This document shows, in pieces, positions 22,993 through 32,703 of a stretch of 40,402 bases of DNA; the first letter of the stretch is position 1, and each line of letters opens with the position of its first letter. Location: positions 1 through 40,402 of IMG/VR virus record IMGVR_UViG_3300006919_000132, one strand, 5' to 3'. The position numbers and the translations under genes were made by a program. A model generated the notes under the pieces. That model made no database searches. It had not been told where the DNA came from and saw only the letters and a program-made list of their open reading frames with translations. This stretch comes from a virus.

Positions 22993-25900
22993 TTGTATAA
23001 TCTATATTAAAGTTACCATTTTGATCTGCTGTTATTTCGTTTTCTAACAATGTAAATTTAAATTGAGTTCCATCTAAAGCAACACCATTAGCATTACCCG
23101 TTTGAGGCGGTATTGAAAGCTCAAGAACATCAAATCCAAAGCTTAATGATTCTACTTCAATACCTACTCCAATATTTTGTATTTGAAAAAATAAAGGAAT
23201 TGTATTAACAATGGCTGTTGAGCTAGCGATATTAAATTGTCTATACGCTTTTGTAACACCGTCTGCATTTATTACTCGAGCTGTTAACTCTCCTGGTCCA
23301 AACGAAATAAACGCACCTTCTTGAAGTTGTTGGCTAAATGGATTTATCATAATTTTAGTATCGCTAGAAGGATACTGAGGATAAACAATACCATCAATAG
23401 TTATGTCTTGTGTTGTAAGTTCTATTTCTAGTTCAACTTGAGTAAGAATTCCTGGTGTAACTTGAAATGTATCAAAATCTAATCCGTTAGTTAACTGAAT
23501 CCTAGTAGCGAAAGACTGTTCTGCCTCTTGTAAGCTGCTTGACCCACCCCAAGCAGGAATATATCCAGTTTCAAAACTTTGACTTTGGCCAAGGTAAACA
23601 TCAAAAGTTATATTTAATTTATCTCCAGATGCAGCAGCTCCTTGATATACACCATTAACTCCATAAGAAACAAGATTATTTGGATGTAAATCAGAATTTG
23701 AATTTGCTGCGAGCTGAAAAAGATTACTACTACTACTTAATAGCTCAATAACACTACTGTTTAGACCACCCGGATCGCTTTCAGCGGTAGAAATTGTTAA
23801 CGTTCCTTGACTAGGCTCAACCCCACCATCTATTTGTAGTATTGTTCCTAAGCCTTGCACAGAAGCTTCAGAGGCGTCTAAGTTAGAAAGGTCATTAGCT
23901 GTAGGCAAGCCTCTTAAATTGTTAAACCACTTGTTTTCTTTTTCTACAAAGTCGTTCGCTAAACCTTCTTGTAAATCAGTTTTAAATTGATCTAAATACC
24001 AACCAAGTTTGTTTGTGTTTAAAACATTGTAATATTCACCGTCTGTAAACGCTGTTGCGCCCGCATCGCTTTCGCTAACAACATTGCCACTACTATCTAA
24101 GTAAACAGTATTAAATGGACTTACATTAGCTTGAGAACCTTCATAATTTATAGCGTTAAAAGATTTTATATCTCCTGGTCCATCATTAAACACAACTGAT
24201 ATTTCAGAGTTGTATTGTGTTCCATAAAAATTATTTCTTGACACGTCGTCAACATGGTGTTCGTAGGGCTTATCTTCAAACGCTGTAAAATATTTACCGC
24301 TAAAAGACTCACCGCAACTTGGTATAAACGACTTAAAGCTAACCCAACCTTTACCAGCTTCATTAAAAGAAACTGTTTCATCAACATCGTTCCATTGACT
24401 ACCTTTTTTAAGTGTTATATTGTACTCACCATTAACCGTATCGAAAGTACCTATTATACTATCGCATTTTTTTAACTCTTCTCTAAAATAGGTTTTCATA
24501 CCAACACTTGATATAGGTGTTAACCCATCTCTTGATAATCTCAATACTGCTCCTCTTTGTTTATCAGAAAAGTAAATTCTATATTGATCAGCAGCCATAG
24601 ACTCTGGGTTTTTAGATATACCATAATCACCAACAAAAGGCACAGCGGCTCCAAGAACTTTGTCTGTAGCAGTCAACTGTGGATTTCCATCTGCATTAAA
24701 TACAGCGTCTTTACCACTCGACATAACTCTAATTATTTTATCTTCAGATAATACAACAACATCTCCGTCTCTAGTTTTTAAAGCTTGTATAGAGCCGTAA
24801 TCAGGATTTATATTTTTAGTTATTTTTTCAGCCATGTTAAATTCGTTCAAGTTGTTAACGCTTGAATTAGAATTATACAAACCTGAATATATTAATCCAC
24901 TTTCTATATTTTCTTCACCATACTCTAAAAATGTTGAAGAAACTCTACAACCATTATCTATAGTAGGTGTATTAAAATCATCTCTTATTCTATCTGATTC
25001 TACACCATTACCAAATGAATAACAATTAAACCATGGTAACTGTACTGGAAATTTATAAACTTCTGTATCTATTTGGTATAAATTAGAATTTAATACAAAA
25101 GTAACTGTACCAGCGTCTCCACTTGTGGCTGGTTGACTTAATATTAAAATATAAACATCAAGTATTTGAAGACCATCTACATCTGTTACACCTAGCTGTG
25201 TTGGCGTTAGAATATTTACAACAAAAGTTCCAGGACTAAAATTATCTCCAATAACATTAGTGCCAACCCAAGGTATAGTATCAAAGCCTGTAGTAACCTC
25301 AAACTCTGTTATTGAAAAAGTTAATCTTGTTGGATCAGCTAAAGAAACAAAACCACCAGCAACTTCATATCTAGCTTGAGGAGAATATACACCATTAGAC
25401 TCTTGAATGTGATCTACTATTTTAGACTTTAAAATTAAACCACCGTAATGAGTAAATGATATTTCATCATCTATACCAAAATAATTATTGTTGTCAAAGT
25501 TTTGTATATTACCGCCAACATCTTGAAACTTTATTTCTATAATATCGTTATTATGTACCTCGCTAATAAAAGGCCCTAATCTAATAAAATCAATATTATT
25601 AGGAATAGGTGTAGTTAAAGTACCATCTATTAGTTTTCTATTTTTTACACTAGTTGTAGTTAATCTGGTTAAATCGCTATTAGCTCCAGTATAAAAATCT
25701 ATATTAGAAGAGTTTAATCTCATTGGTATAGCGCTACTAGCCTCGTAATATATTTCTATATCAGTGCTATCTTTAGGTTCAGTTTCCCAACAAGCTGATT
25801 GAGTTACTATATCTATTTCATTTATTTCAGCGCTAGTAAGCTCTTCTGTTAATATTTCTATTGTAAAACTACCTCTAGTGCCATCATCGTCAGCTAATCC

Positions 25901-28900
25901 CCAATGATTAACATTTGTTCTAGGATCAAAATCATTTAAGTCTAGTGCATTAATGTTTCCACCAGAAGTAGAAACACTTCCATCAGCATCTAGTCTAACA
26001 AATCTAGTTATAAAACTATGACGCAAAGCTAGTTCATCAGAAATATCTGAAGTGGTTGCATAGTTATAAGAGTTTATAGTAGCGTCACCAGTATATTCAT
26101 AACCAGTATCACTAATGTCTTGTATAATGTCAACTATTTTGTATTTTATATTACTACCTTTAAATCTAAAAGTAGTTCCAGTAGTCTGCATGTCTTGATA
26201 AAAATCTTGTTCTACACTACCAACTGAACCAAAGTTATTGTGTCTACCTATTGTAGAAAAAAGCATTTGTCCTATTTGGCCCTCAGGCGCGGCTCCTCGG
26301 CCAAAGCCAATTGGCTGGTAATTAGGACCAAAGCCGCCATTTTCAACACTTGCTACATAGCCGTAGAGCGCTCTAAGTAATGCGCCAGTATAAAGAGAAT
26401 AAGGCTCCATTTCAAAACTTGGATGAGGACCGTAAATACCTCTAAGTTCATCTTGAGTTGGAATTGATTGTCCTCCTGGCCAACCACTTATCCAACTTGG
26501 ATTTACAATAGGAGCTGGGAAATACCAAGAAATAATATCGCCCATGCTGAAATCAGGTAATATATCATATCTCTTTGTGTAATCGTTAATAGTGCTAGCA
26601 TCACCAACTCCAGTTGATGAGTAGGGATTAGCAGAAGGAAATCCATCTCTTATTAAAGTAAAACCATGATGAGCTGGAATATTATCTAAAAATATTCTAG
26701 TTTTTCTTTTTGTGTTACCAAGTCCAGCTTCTTCTCCCTGACTCCACCAGTTCTGCCAAAATATATACGTAGCATCACTATTACCAGGCCCAAAATTAGG
26801 AACTGGAATTGGTGAAGCTAAATCACTTTCATAGGTGTTTATCCAGCCTGGATTTATTAAGTTAAATTCACCTAGTGCAAACTCTTCTTCTTCTTTTTCT
26901 TCTAAGTAATTAAAATAATCACTAAAAAACTCCATAATTTGAGTAGTAGCAAGACCGCCTGCTGAAAAACCTCCTGAACTAAAACCATTTGTTAGTGGAT
27001 TTCCATCTGAACCGACATTTGTTGTTCCACTTATGCCATATAAGTCTTGTCCTGATCCAATAAAGCCACTTAGTGTAGCAGGATAATTAGCTGCGCCAGA
27101 ATATGTTGGTAAAGTTTCGTTCTGTAAATAAGCTATTTCTACTTCATAATTTACTTCGTAATTTATATTAGAAACTTCTGAAGTTACTCTTGTTCTTAAT
27201 GTGTTGTCTTTTTCTATTTTAACAAAAAACCTACCATCAAATTCAGCTCTATTTCTAACTTGCAAGTTTCTAAACTGCATAAAATATCTTATCTGATCAG
27301 GATCACCATCTACGTCTATATTAGATATTGTTATATCATCAGGATTTGGAAGTATAGTAGAAATCTTATCTAGCATGTTAACATCTGATTCTGTAAAAGG
27401 TTCACTAAGAACAAAACCACCGCCACCTGTGTAAGTACCTCCAGCGTCAGTAGGTGGAATTATAACTTTTGTAACTTCTTTAAAAGAGCTAGTTGCTTGG
27501 TGAACAGTGCCTCCAGCGTCAGTAAATCGACCTACTATTCTAACCTCAACTTGATCTGTAAAATCTTCTTTTTGCAAATTACCATCTTCTTCCCAATTGT
27601 TTGCATCTAATAAAACTTCAGTCTGCCCTACTATTTTTACTGGACTACTATTAGCAGGAGCATTACCATTTTGGTAAACATCATCCATGTTAAATTCAAT
27701 AAGGCCAAAGTTAGACTTAATTGTTTTTATATAATCTGGAGCATCATTTGATATAGCGATTATTTTATATCTAACATCCTCATCAACTGGGTTTTGGCTA
27801 CCATGTTCATTTTTTAGTATAAGATAAGTCTCTTCGTCAACTTTATTTCTATCAGCTGAAGGAAAAGAAAGCCAAACGCAATCATCTTTAGCATCATACC
27901 ATCTGTCCATTATTAAATTATAGTATTCGCTAGATGTTTCTTTGACGTAGTATTTAACGTAGTGCATCCATTCTGGAGGAGTTGCGGCTATATCTTCCCA
28001 AGTTTGTTGTAATAAAAATTTATTACTTTTGCTAGATAAGTTTTTTTCTAAAGTAACATCACCAGTTACAGATTCTCCTTCGTTGTTTTGAAAGCCATTA
28101 GCTATAACACTTGTTTCTCTACCGTACTTATCACCGAAAACTAAACCCCATTTATAATTTCTTAAAGATTTTACAGATTTTTTAGGAACAGGAAAACTAA
28201 CATTATTAGAAATAATAGTTTGCTTTAATCCTATTGGATCGGTTATATCATAGCCTTGTTTATAGTTCCCATATAAAATTCTACTACCTGTAATTTCTTG
28301 AGCAATAGCTGATTTAGGGACATTATCCCAAGTTCTAAGTATTTGATTAGACGGTAGCACTCTGTGTATTAGCTCTGAAGTTATTTTAACAGAGCCATTA
28401 TTATAGTTTTCAGAAAGATTAAAATCAAACCACTCTAAATCTACTTGCCTTGTTACAGTTTTTATTACGTATACATTAGCATCATCAGTTGTTTTCCATA
28501 GTATATCTACAGCTTTAACATCACTTGGTTTTAAGTTTGGACTAGTTGGGATAAAGCCAGTAACAATCAAGCTTCTTAAATTATTTACCATGCCTTTATT
28601 ATAACCTTTACTAGGATTATATAAAAAATCTCCTGGTAAAAAAGCTAGCTCAGACCATGGTGAAAAAGAAGAATATTCGTTATCTTCATATTTATATCTA
28701 TAAGCAACTCTACCAAACTTAGTTTCAAATATAGCTTTTCTTTGTTCTAAATTAACTTCCCAATTAGTAATACCAACGTTATTAACTAAATCTGGATCTA
28801 CTAAAATTAAATCAATTGTTATTTCACCTGAAGATAAATCATCTGTAGATATAACTTTAGCTCTTATTACTAAAGGATTTAAATCAGAGTTTGTACTAGT

Positions 28901-30094
28901 AAAAATTAATATATCGTTAATTAATATATCGGCCTCCGCTGGAACATCAGTTATTACAAAGTTGTCTCCGTTCTGTGGCAAAACAGCCCCTTCAGGAAAA
29001 AAATCAAAACTAATATTAAACTCAATTAAACCCTCTCTATCAGTATCTCTCATATACAGTATTGGAGCTGATTTAGGTGCCTTTTTAATTACAGTTATGT
29101 TTTCTTTAAGAACATCGTCTGTCGCGACAGTATCTATTTCACTGACATTAACAAACTCCGCGGCATCATCATTAATTTGCGGGTTTTTTACAAAAAGCTT
29201 AGTATGTGTATCAAAGAAACTTGTTAGAGTATTTTCTTTAGTACCTAATCTAGATCTTTCTATGTTTATTCTTTTAGGCTCAGTAGCACCATCTGTATAA
29301 AATAATAAATCACCTATAACATTAGCACCAGTAATTATCTTATTATACGGTAACTGCAATACTCTTTCTTGAGATATAAAACTAATAGCAACTGTACCAC
29401 TTAAAGGATTTTGTTGATTAGTTCTTAATACTATTTGTGGCGCTTCACTTGTGTCTATAGAAACTATTTCACATCCGATATCTGTTTGGTCTGTATCGTT
29501 AAAAATTAAATGTTCACCACTTGAATTTACAGCGTAGACACGCATGCCAACTCTGATATGATCACTATTAAAAGTTTGAGTATTTGCAGTAAGTGATATA
29601 GTGTTATAGTTTGTGGTAGTAAAATCACCTGCAAAAAAATCTGTTAAACCCCCTGTAACAGCTATTTTATCTACAAAAATAGGTGTGCAAGAACCATCTG
29701 ACTTTACCTCTAATATAGAATCAGTCCAGTGAGTTAACGGTTTTTCTTCTTCCGCTGGATCTAAAGGTGGTTTACCTTTAACATTGTGAACTAAAGGTGC
29801 TGCTAAAAAGAAAAAAGATCTATCATTTTTTTCATCACTAACGCTACCTACTATTTTAGATCCACCAGCATCTTGGAAAGGATCTTTAGTAATATTTATT
29901 TTATTTAAACCAGTTACCTCTGAATTACCTTTTATATTTTGTACAGCACCAGCGTCACCCACGCTATCACCATCACCATCAGTAGTTCTAATTTGTATGT
30001 TTAAAGCTTTTCTATATTCGCCGTTAGGAACAAGTCTTTCATCAAGATCTTTGTTCATTTTACCGGCAGTAAAAGTTCTTTTAATTTCCGGCAT
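22985..30094 (-). CDS. 2369-residue tail stabilisation / structural protein
   Basis: The N-terminus, MPEIKRTFTAGKMNKDLDER, continuing into LVPNGEYRKALNIQI, is a pattern I associate with large tail proteins of marine and crAss-like podoviruses, described as stabilisation proteins analogous in role to P22 gp10. Near residue 265 the LLFYTDGATEPKRINIER motif supports this. The rest is mostly beta-rich, with Gly-rich loops (GGTYTGGGGFVLSEP) around 880 and a C-terminal beta domain of about 350 residues. No enzymatic motif was found. It starts two bases after the stop of the 294-residue connector candidate. Length far exceeds P22 gp10 (about 470 residues), so added fibre-like domains are likely. Family assignment is from recalled motifs only. 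Confidence 0.7.
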   Translation of the reverse strand: MPEIKRTFTAGKMNKDLDERLVPNGEYRKALNIQIRTTDGDGDSVGDAGAVQNIKGNSEVTGLNKINITKDPFQDAGGSKIVGSVSDEKNDRSFFFLAAPLVHNVKGKPPLDPAEEEKPLTHWTDSILEVKSDGSCTPIFVDKIAVTGGLTDFFAGDFTTTNYNTISLTANTQTFNSDHIRVGMRVYAVNSSGEHLIFNDTDQTDIGCEIVSIDTSEAPQIVLRTNQQNPLSGTVAISFISQERVLQLPYNKIITGANVIGDLLFYTDGATEPKRINIERSRLGTKENTLTSFFDTHTKLFVKNPQINDDAAEFVNVSEIDTVATDDVLKENITVIKKAPKSAPILYMRDTDREGLIEFNISFDFFPEGAVLPQNGDNFVITDVPAEADILINDILIFTSTNSDLNPLVIRAKVISTDDLSSGEITIDLILVDPDLVNNVGITNWEVNLEQRKAIFETKFGRVAYRYKYEDNEYSSFSPWSELAFLPGDFLYNPSKGYNKGMVNNLRSLIVTGFIPTSPNLKPSDVKAVDILWKTTDDANVYVIKTVTRQVDLEWFDFNLSENYNNGSVKITSELIHRVLPSNQILRTWDNVPKSAIAQEITGSRILYGNYKQGYDITDPIGLKQTIISNNVSFPVPKKSVKSLRNYKWGLVFGDKYGRETSVIANGFQNNEGESVTGDVTLEKNLSSKSNKFLLQQTWEDIAATPPEWMHYVKYYVKETSSEYYNLIMDRWYDAKDDCVWLSFPSADRNKVDEETYLILKNEHGSQNPVDEDVRYKIIAISNDAPDYIKTIKSNFGLIEFNMDDVYQNGNAPANSSPVKIVGQTEVLLDANNWEEDGNLQKEDFTDQVEVRIVGRFTDAGGTVHQATSSFKEVTKVIIPPTDAGGTYTGGGGFVLSEPFTESDVNMLDKISTILPNPDDITISNIDVDGDPDQIRYFMQFRNLQVRNRAEFDGRFFVKIEKDNTLRTRVTSEVSNINYEVNYEVEIAYLQNETLPTYSGAANYPATLSGFIGSGQDLYGISGTTNVGSDGNPLTNGFSSGGFSAGGLATTQIMEFFSDYFNYLEEKEEEEFALGEFNLINPGWINTYESDLASPIPVPNFGPGNSDATYIFWQNWWSQGEEAGLGNTKRKTRIFLDNIPAHHGFTLIRDGFPSANPYSSTGVGDASTINDYTKRYDILPDFSMGDIISWYFPAPIVNPSWISGWPGGQSIPTQDELRGIYGPHPSFEMEPYSLYTGALLRALYGYVASVENGGFGPNYQPIGFGRGAAPEGQIGQMLFSTIGRHNNFGSVGSVEQDFYQDMQTTGTTFRFKGSNIKYKIVDIIQDISDTGYEYTGDATINSYNYATTSDISDELALRHSFITRFVRLDADGSVSTSGGNINALDLNDFDPRTNVNHWGLADDDGTRGSFTIEILTEELTSAEINEIDIVTQSACWETEPKDSTDIEIYYEASSAIPMRLNSSNIDFYTGANSDLTRLTTTSVKNRKLIDGTLTTPIPNNIDFIRLGPFISEVHNNDIIEIKFQDVGGNIQNFDNNNYFGIDDEISFTHYGGLILKSKIVDHIQESNGVYSPQARYEVAGGFVSLADPTRLTFSITEFEVTTGFDTIPWVGTNVIGDNFSPGTFVVNILTPTQLGVTDVDGLQILDVYILILSQPATSGDAGTVTFVLNSNLYQIDTEVYKFPVQLPWFNCYSFGNGVESDRIRDDFNTPTIDNGCRVSSTFLEYGEENIESGLIYSGLYNSNSSVNNLNEFNMAEKITKNINPDYGSIQALKTRDGDVVVLSEDKIIRVMSSGKDAVFNADGNPQLTATDKVLGAAVPFVGDYGISKNPESMAADQYRIYFSDKQRGAVLRLSRDGLTPISSVGMKTYFREELKKCDSIIGTFDTVNGEYNITLKKGSQWNDVDETVSFNEAGKGWVSFKSFIPSCGESFSGKYFTAFEDKPYEHHVDDVSRNNFYGTQYNSEISVVFNDGPGDIKSFNAINYEGSQANVSPFNTVYLDSSGNVVSESDAGATAFTDGEYYNVLNTNKLGWYLDQFKTDLQEGLANDFVEKENKWFNNLRGLPTANDLSNLDASEASVQGLGTILQIDGGVEPSQGTLTISTAESDPGGLNSSVIELLSSSSNLFQLAANSNSDLHPNNLVSYGVNGVYQGAAASGDKLNITFDVYLGQSQSFETGYIPAWGGSSSLQEAEQSFATRIQLTNGLDFDTFQVTPGILTQVELEIELTTQDITIDGIVYPQYPSSDTKIMINPFSQQLQEGAFISFGPGELTARVINADGVTKAYRQFNIASSTAIVNTIPLFFQIQNIGVGIEVESLSFGFDVLELSIPPQTGNANGVALDGTQFKFTLLENEITADQNGNFNIDYTNA

Positions 30095-30096
30095 AA

Positions 30097-30981
30097 CTAT
30101 TTAATTTGTTTACCCATGCCTTTAAGTACTTGAGTAAATTCTTCTATTTTAATATTTGACAATCTTATTTTTGCTTTTCTAGTTTCAGCAAATCTTTCTT
30201 TTTTAAATCTTTGTATTATAAACGGTGGTATGTTAGATCTTGTAGATAATACTCCATAAGCTATATGTTTATAGCAGGCTTCTTCACAAAACTTATGCAC
30301 AACCATTTCAGAGTCTGTGCCTAAACCATCGCTAACATAATGAAGTGTTACTGTCTTGCCCGCTAAATCAGAATTAAATTTTATTAAACCTCTTAATTGA
30401 TCAATAAAAAAAGTACCGTTTATTTGAGCGAACTGTGGTTCTAAACCATATCTTCTTCCTTCTGTGCTTATCTCAACATCAGTAGTATAGTTTATATCGT
30501 ATAATTGTAAATCAGCTGGAGTTTGATTAGTAAAGTTTTCAGATGTATTACTAGGTGTTTGTTCTGTTAAGTTATCACCTGTAAACTGATATACGCCATC
30601 TGCGTTTTGAGTTATAGCAAATGGGTCAGAAGTTTTTCTAGCTGGATATATAACTCTTTCTAAGCCATCATCACCAACTCTGCAAACCTTTATATAATTA
30701 ACATAGTCTTGAGGCAGTATCATAGACAACGTGTTTGGTACTTCTATTTCTTGAGATTTAAAAGATCTTAATACGTCGTATGATAATTCTTGTATCGCAC
30801 GCATAGCATGAAACTGAACATCAGTTCTACTAACTTTAGATATTATTTTATTTTCACCAACATAAGCAAACATAAAAGCGTTTATTATATTTTCTAAAGT
30901 AGTAAACTGATAATTACCATAATTAGCAGAGTTACTTGAATCGTAATATTGGTTTTGTGTTGTTCCGTCTAATAATCCCAT
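30097..30981 (-). CDS. Head-tail connector / tail tubular protein candidate
   Basis: 294 residues. The first part is helical with VSRTDVQFHAMRAIQELSYD and SFKSQEIEVPNTLSMILPQD, a pattern common to the tail-tube or ring proteins that bind below the portal. The middle is beta-rich (FAQINGTFFIDQLRGLIKFN), and the C-terminal helix region ends KIEEFTQVLKGMGKQIK. Order after the capsid and before the large stabilisation gene corresponds to gp4-type connector genes in P22-like viruses. It begins two bases after its upstream neighbour. Assigned by order and pattern; no homology search was made. Confidence 0.6.
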   Translation of the reverse strand: MGLLDGTTQNQYYDSSNSANYGNYQFTTLENIINAFMFAYVGENKIISKVSRTDVQFHAMRAIQELSYDVLRSFKSQEIEVPNTLSMILPQDYVNYIKVCRVGDDGLERVIYPARKTSDPFAITQNADGVYQFTGDNLTEQTPSNTSENFTNQTPADLQLYDINYTTDVEISTEGRRYGLEPQFAQINGTFFIDQLRGLIKFNSDLAGKTVTLHYVSDGLGTDSEMVVHKFCEEACYKHIAYGVLSTRSNIPPFIIQRFKKERFAETRKAKIRLSNIKIEEFTQVLKGMGKQIK

Positions 30982-30983
30982 AA

Positions 30984-31679
30984 TTAACTATTTTGTTGTT
31001 GCTTTGTTAATTGAGTATCGGCTGTAGCAGCTTGATAAACATCAGGTTGTTTTATTATTACTCCAGCTAACATTAATATTCTTGAAACTAAATTCTCTTC
31101 TTCACTTGCATGTAGCTCAAAGTTTTGTGCATCGCTTGCTCCAGAGTTATATAAAGCTTTACCATTAACTACAACGTATGTCCAATTAGGCGCTACAGGT
31201 CTTTTATAATAACTAACTTCAAAAGTGGTTGATTCTGTAGGAGCTGGATGTATAGTAACAACACCGCTGTCTTCTCTTACGAACGTAGATCTAGTAATTG
31301 TAGCTTTTGTTAAAGGATTATTTTCAGTGTATGATATTTCACTTTTGTTTAATTGAGTTACTTTGTTTCCACCTCTAGTAATACCTATTATTTTAAAAGT
31401 ATTTGCTGGCAAATTAAGTGAAGCTGTAGACGTCGTAGCATCTTCATCAACATGGAAAGGGTGTAATTTTTCTTCAGTCATTTCTACTTCATCAGCGTAA
31501 GAAGCTTGACTATTGGGTTTTCTTTGAGCCATTTTAATTGTATGAAAATAATTATTATATATTTCCATCTGTGCTTTATCTGCTAATAAATTAAACTCCT
31601 GAGGCGTTATATAGCCTCTCTGTTCTTTATTAGCTATAGCTAAAACCTTTTGATATACTCTGTTTATTTCTACTGCCAT
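30984..31679 (-). CDS. Connector/ring protein candidate with KEQRGYITPQEFN motif
   Basis: 231 residues. The N-terminus MAVEINRVYQKVLAIANKEQ is followed by RGYITPQEFNLLADKAQMEI, which recalls a structural protein common in Bacteroidetes and crAss-like podoviruses. A beta-rich core with VVTIHPAPTESTTFEVSYYK follows, and a polar tail ends TKQQQNS. It is the first gene after the promoter-like element at 31688-31710 and is packed with the connector candidate (two bases apart), so both likely form rings below the portal. The start is fixed by the element lying 8 bases upstream. The name is inferred. Confidence 0.62.
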   Translation of the reverse strand: MAVEINRVYQKVLAIANKEQRGYITPQEFNLLADKAQMEIYNNYFHTIKMAQRKPNSQASYADEVEMTEEKLHPFHVDEDATTSTASLNLPANTFKIIGITRGGNKVTQLNKSEISYTENNPLTKATITRSTFVREDSGVVTIHPAPTESTTFEVSYYKRPVAPNWTYVVVNGKALYNSGASDAQNFELHASEEENLVSRILMLAGVIIKQPDVYQAATADTQLTKQQQNS

Positions 31680-31687
31680 TTGTTTCT

Positions 31688-31710
31688 ATTTTACTATAAT
31701 ATAGTTACAT
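31688..31710 (-). promoter_or_regulatory. Promoter-like element, copy 1 (before connector/tail block)
   Basis: On the - strand this reads ATGTAACTATATTATAGT then AAAAT, 8 bases upstream of the ATG at 31679 and downstream of a terminator hairpin (31741-31764). Terminator followed by the element and then a new gene block is the layout expected of a promoter. Near-identical copies occur at 21060-21082 and, more diverged, at 9042-9064. It lacks the TTTG/TAnnTTTG pattern of the main Bacteroidetes sigma factor, so a phage-specific polymerase or factor may read it. Confidence 0.68.
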
Positions 31711-31731
31711 AATAAAGTGAAAGGTTAGCCC

Positions 31732-31764
31732 TAAATAAAAATAGCCACCCGTTAAGGTGGCTAT
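31732..31764 (-). terminator. Intrinsic terminator after the 283-residue gene
   Basis: A perfect 9-bp stem (ATAGCCACC / GGTGGCTAT, 31741-31749 and 31756-31764) with a six-base loop is followed on the - strand by TTTTATTTA. It lies 20 bases past the stop of the 283-residue gene and just ahead of the promoter-like element, so it separates two transcription units. Confidence 0.88.
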
Positions 31765-31784
31765 AGTTTTGTAGTTTGAACTTA

Positions 31785-32636
31785 CTAGTTTATTCTTTTT
31801 TCTATATTAGAATAAATTTCCATACCTTCATCAGTTTTAAACCAATGAGCTAAAGCTGTATATGGATGTTCATCAAAAGGAACTGTCATTATTTTTCTAT
31901 TAGTTGACGTCCACATAAAGTGTCGCTGATCATCTGATAGTTTAATAATATTTTCTTCAACAGCTTTAATACCAAAGTTTCTAAGCTGAACATTATCATC
32001 GCTAGCTAGTTCTAAAAATAAAACTGGATTTTTTCTAGCAAACAATAATAAGTCTCTTCTTAATTCTTTAGAACTTAATTGATTTACTTTTGATCCAACC
32101 TCAACTCTCATAATAGCTTCTATCATATCAATATCCATTTGCCTAGCCATTAGTATTGCATCAGCTTCCATTTCAAGTCTATCTATATCATCTTCAGCTA
32201 TAGCTACAGGTTTAAACTCGTAGAACAAAACGTTTGCTTGTGGGTGATATAATGATAAAAACTTTTGTAAAGTAGTTTGCTCTTTAGGTACAAACAAACT
32301 ACCGCTTCTAAAAATAATATGCTCAAGTCTTTGCTGTCCTACCATTTCATCAACAAAAACTGTTTTTTGATTTTGACAATATTTTATTTCTCTTTCATAA
32401 CCCTTTTCTGCGTCAAACCAAAATAAATTAGAAGCTCTAATAGAGTATGATAAAGGTTTTTTATTTCCTTTTAAATAGTAAATTCTATCTTTTATTTCCC
32501 AAGTATTTTTTGGTTTAGCTTTTATTTTAGGAGCTTCAACCTTTGGTTGTTCTTTTACAACCGGCTGTTCTTTAACAGCTATTGTTTCTTCAACTATAGG
32601 TTCTTCAACCTTAGTTGTTTCTTTTTTCTTTGCCAT
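31785..32636 (-). CDS. Conserved-type phage protein of unknown function (283 residues)
   Basis: 283 residues. The first 45 form a Lys/Glu/Pro-rich, probably disordered tail (VEEPIVEETIAVKEQPVVKE). The rest is compact: WEIKDRIYYLKGNKKPLSYS (46-65), HIIFRSGSLFVPKEQTTLQK, a helical middle, and LLLFARKNPVLFLELASDDN with VQLRNFGIKAVEENIIKLSD following. I recall proteins with these segments from marine phages, generally next to capsid genes, but no function is established to my knowledge. It sits between two terminators, which isolates it as a one-gene unit, although no promoter is obvious in the 67-base spacer upstream. A head-related or regulatory role is possible. Confidence 0.65.
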   Translation of the reverse strand: MAKKKETTKVEEPIVEETIAVKEQPVVKEQPKVEAPKIKAKPKNTWEIKDRIYYLKGNKKPLSYSIRASNLFWFDAEKGYEREIKYCQNQKTVFVDEMVGQQRLEHIIFRSGSLFVPKEQTTLQKFLSLYHPQANVLFYEFKPVAIAEDDIDRLEMEADAILMARQMDIDMIEAIMRVEVGSKVNQLSSKELRRDLLLFARKNPVLFLELASDDNVQLRNFGIKAVEENIIKLSDDQRHFMWTSTNRKIMTVPFDEHPYTALAHWFKTDEGMEIYSNIEKRIN

Positions 32637-32656
32637 AATATAATATAATAAAAATT

Positions 32657-32691
32657 AAAAAAATATAAGGGCGATACTAGACCGCCCTTAT
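32657..32691 (-). terminator. Intrinsic terminator after the major capsid gene
   Basis: A perfect 9-bp stem (ATAAGGGCG / CGCCCTTAT, 32665-32673 and 32683-32691) with a nine-base loop is followed on the - strand by A then seven T and a further AATTTT tract. It lies 12 bases after the capsid stop codon. Such a site may stabilise capsid mRNA and reduce expression of the genes beyond. Confidence 0.9.
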
Positions 32692-32703
32692 AAATAAATA
32701 GTC

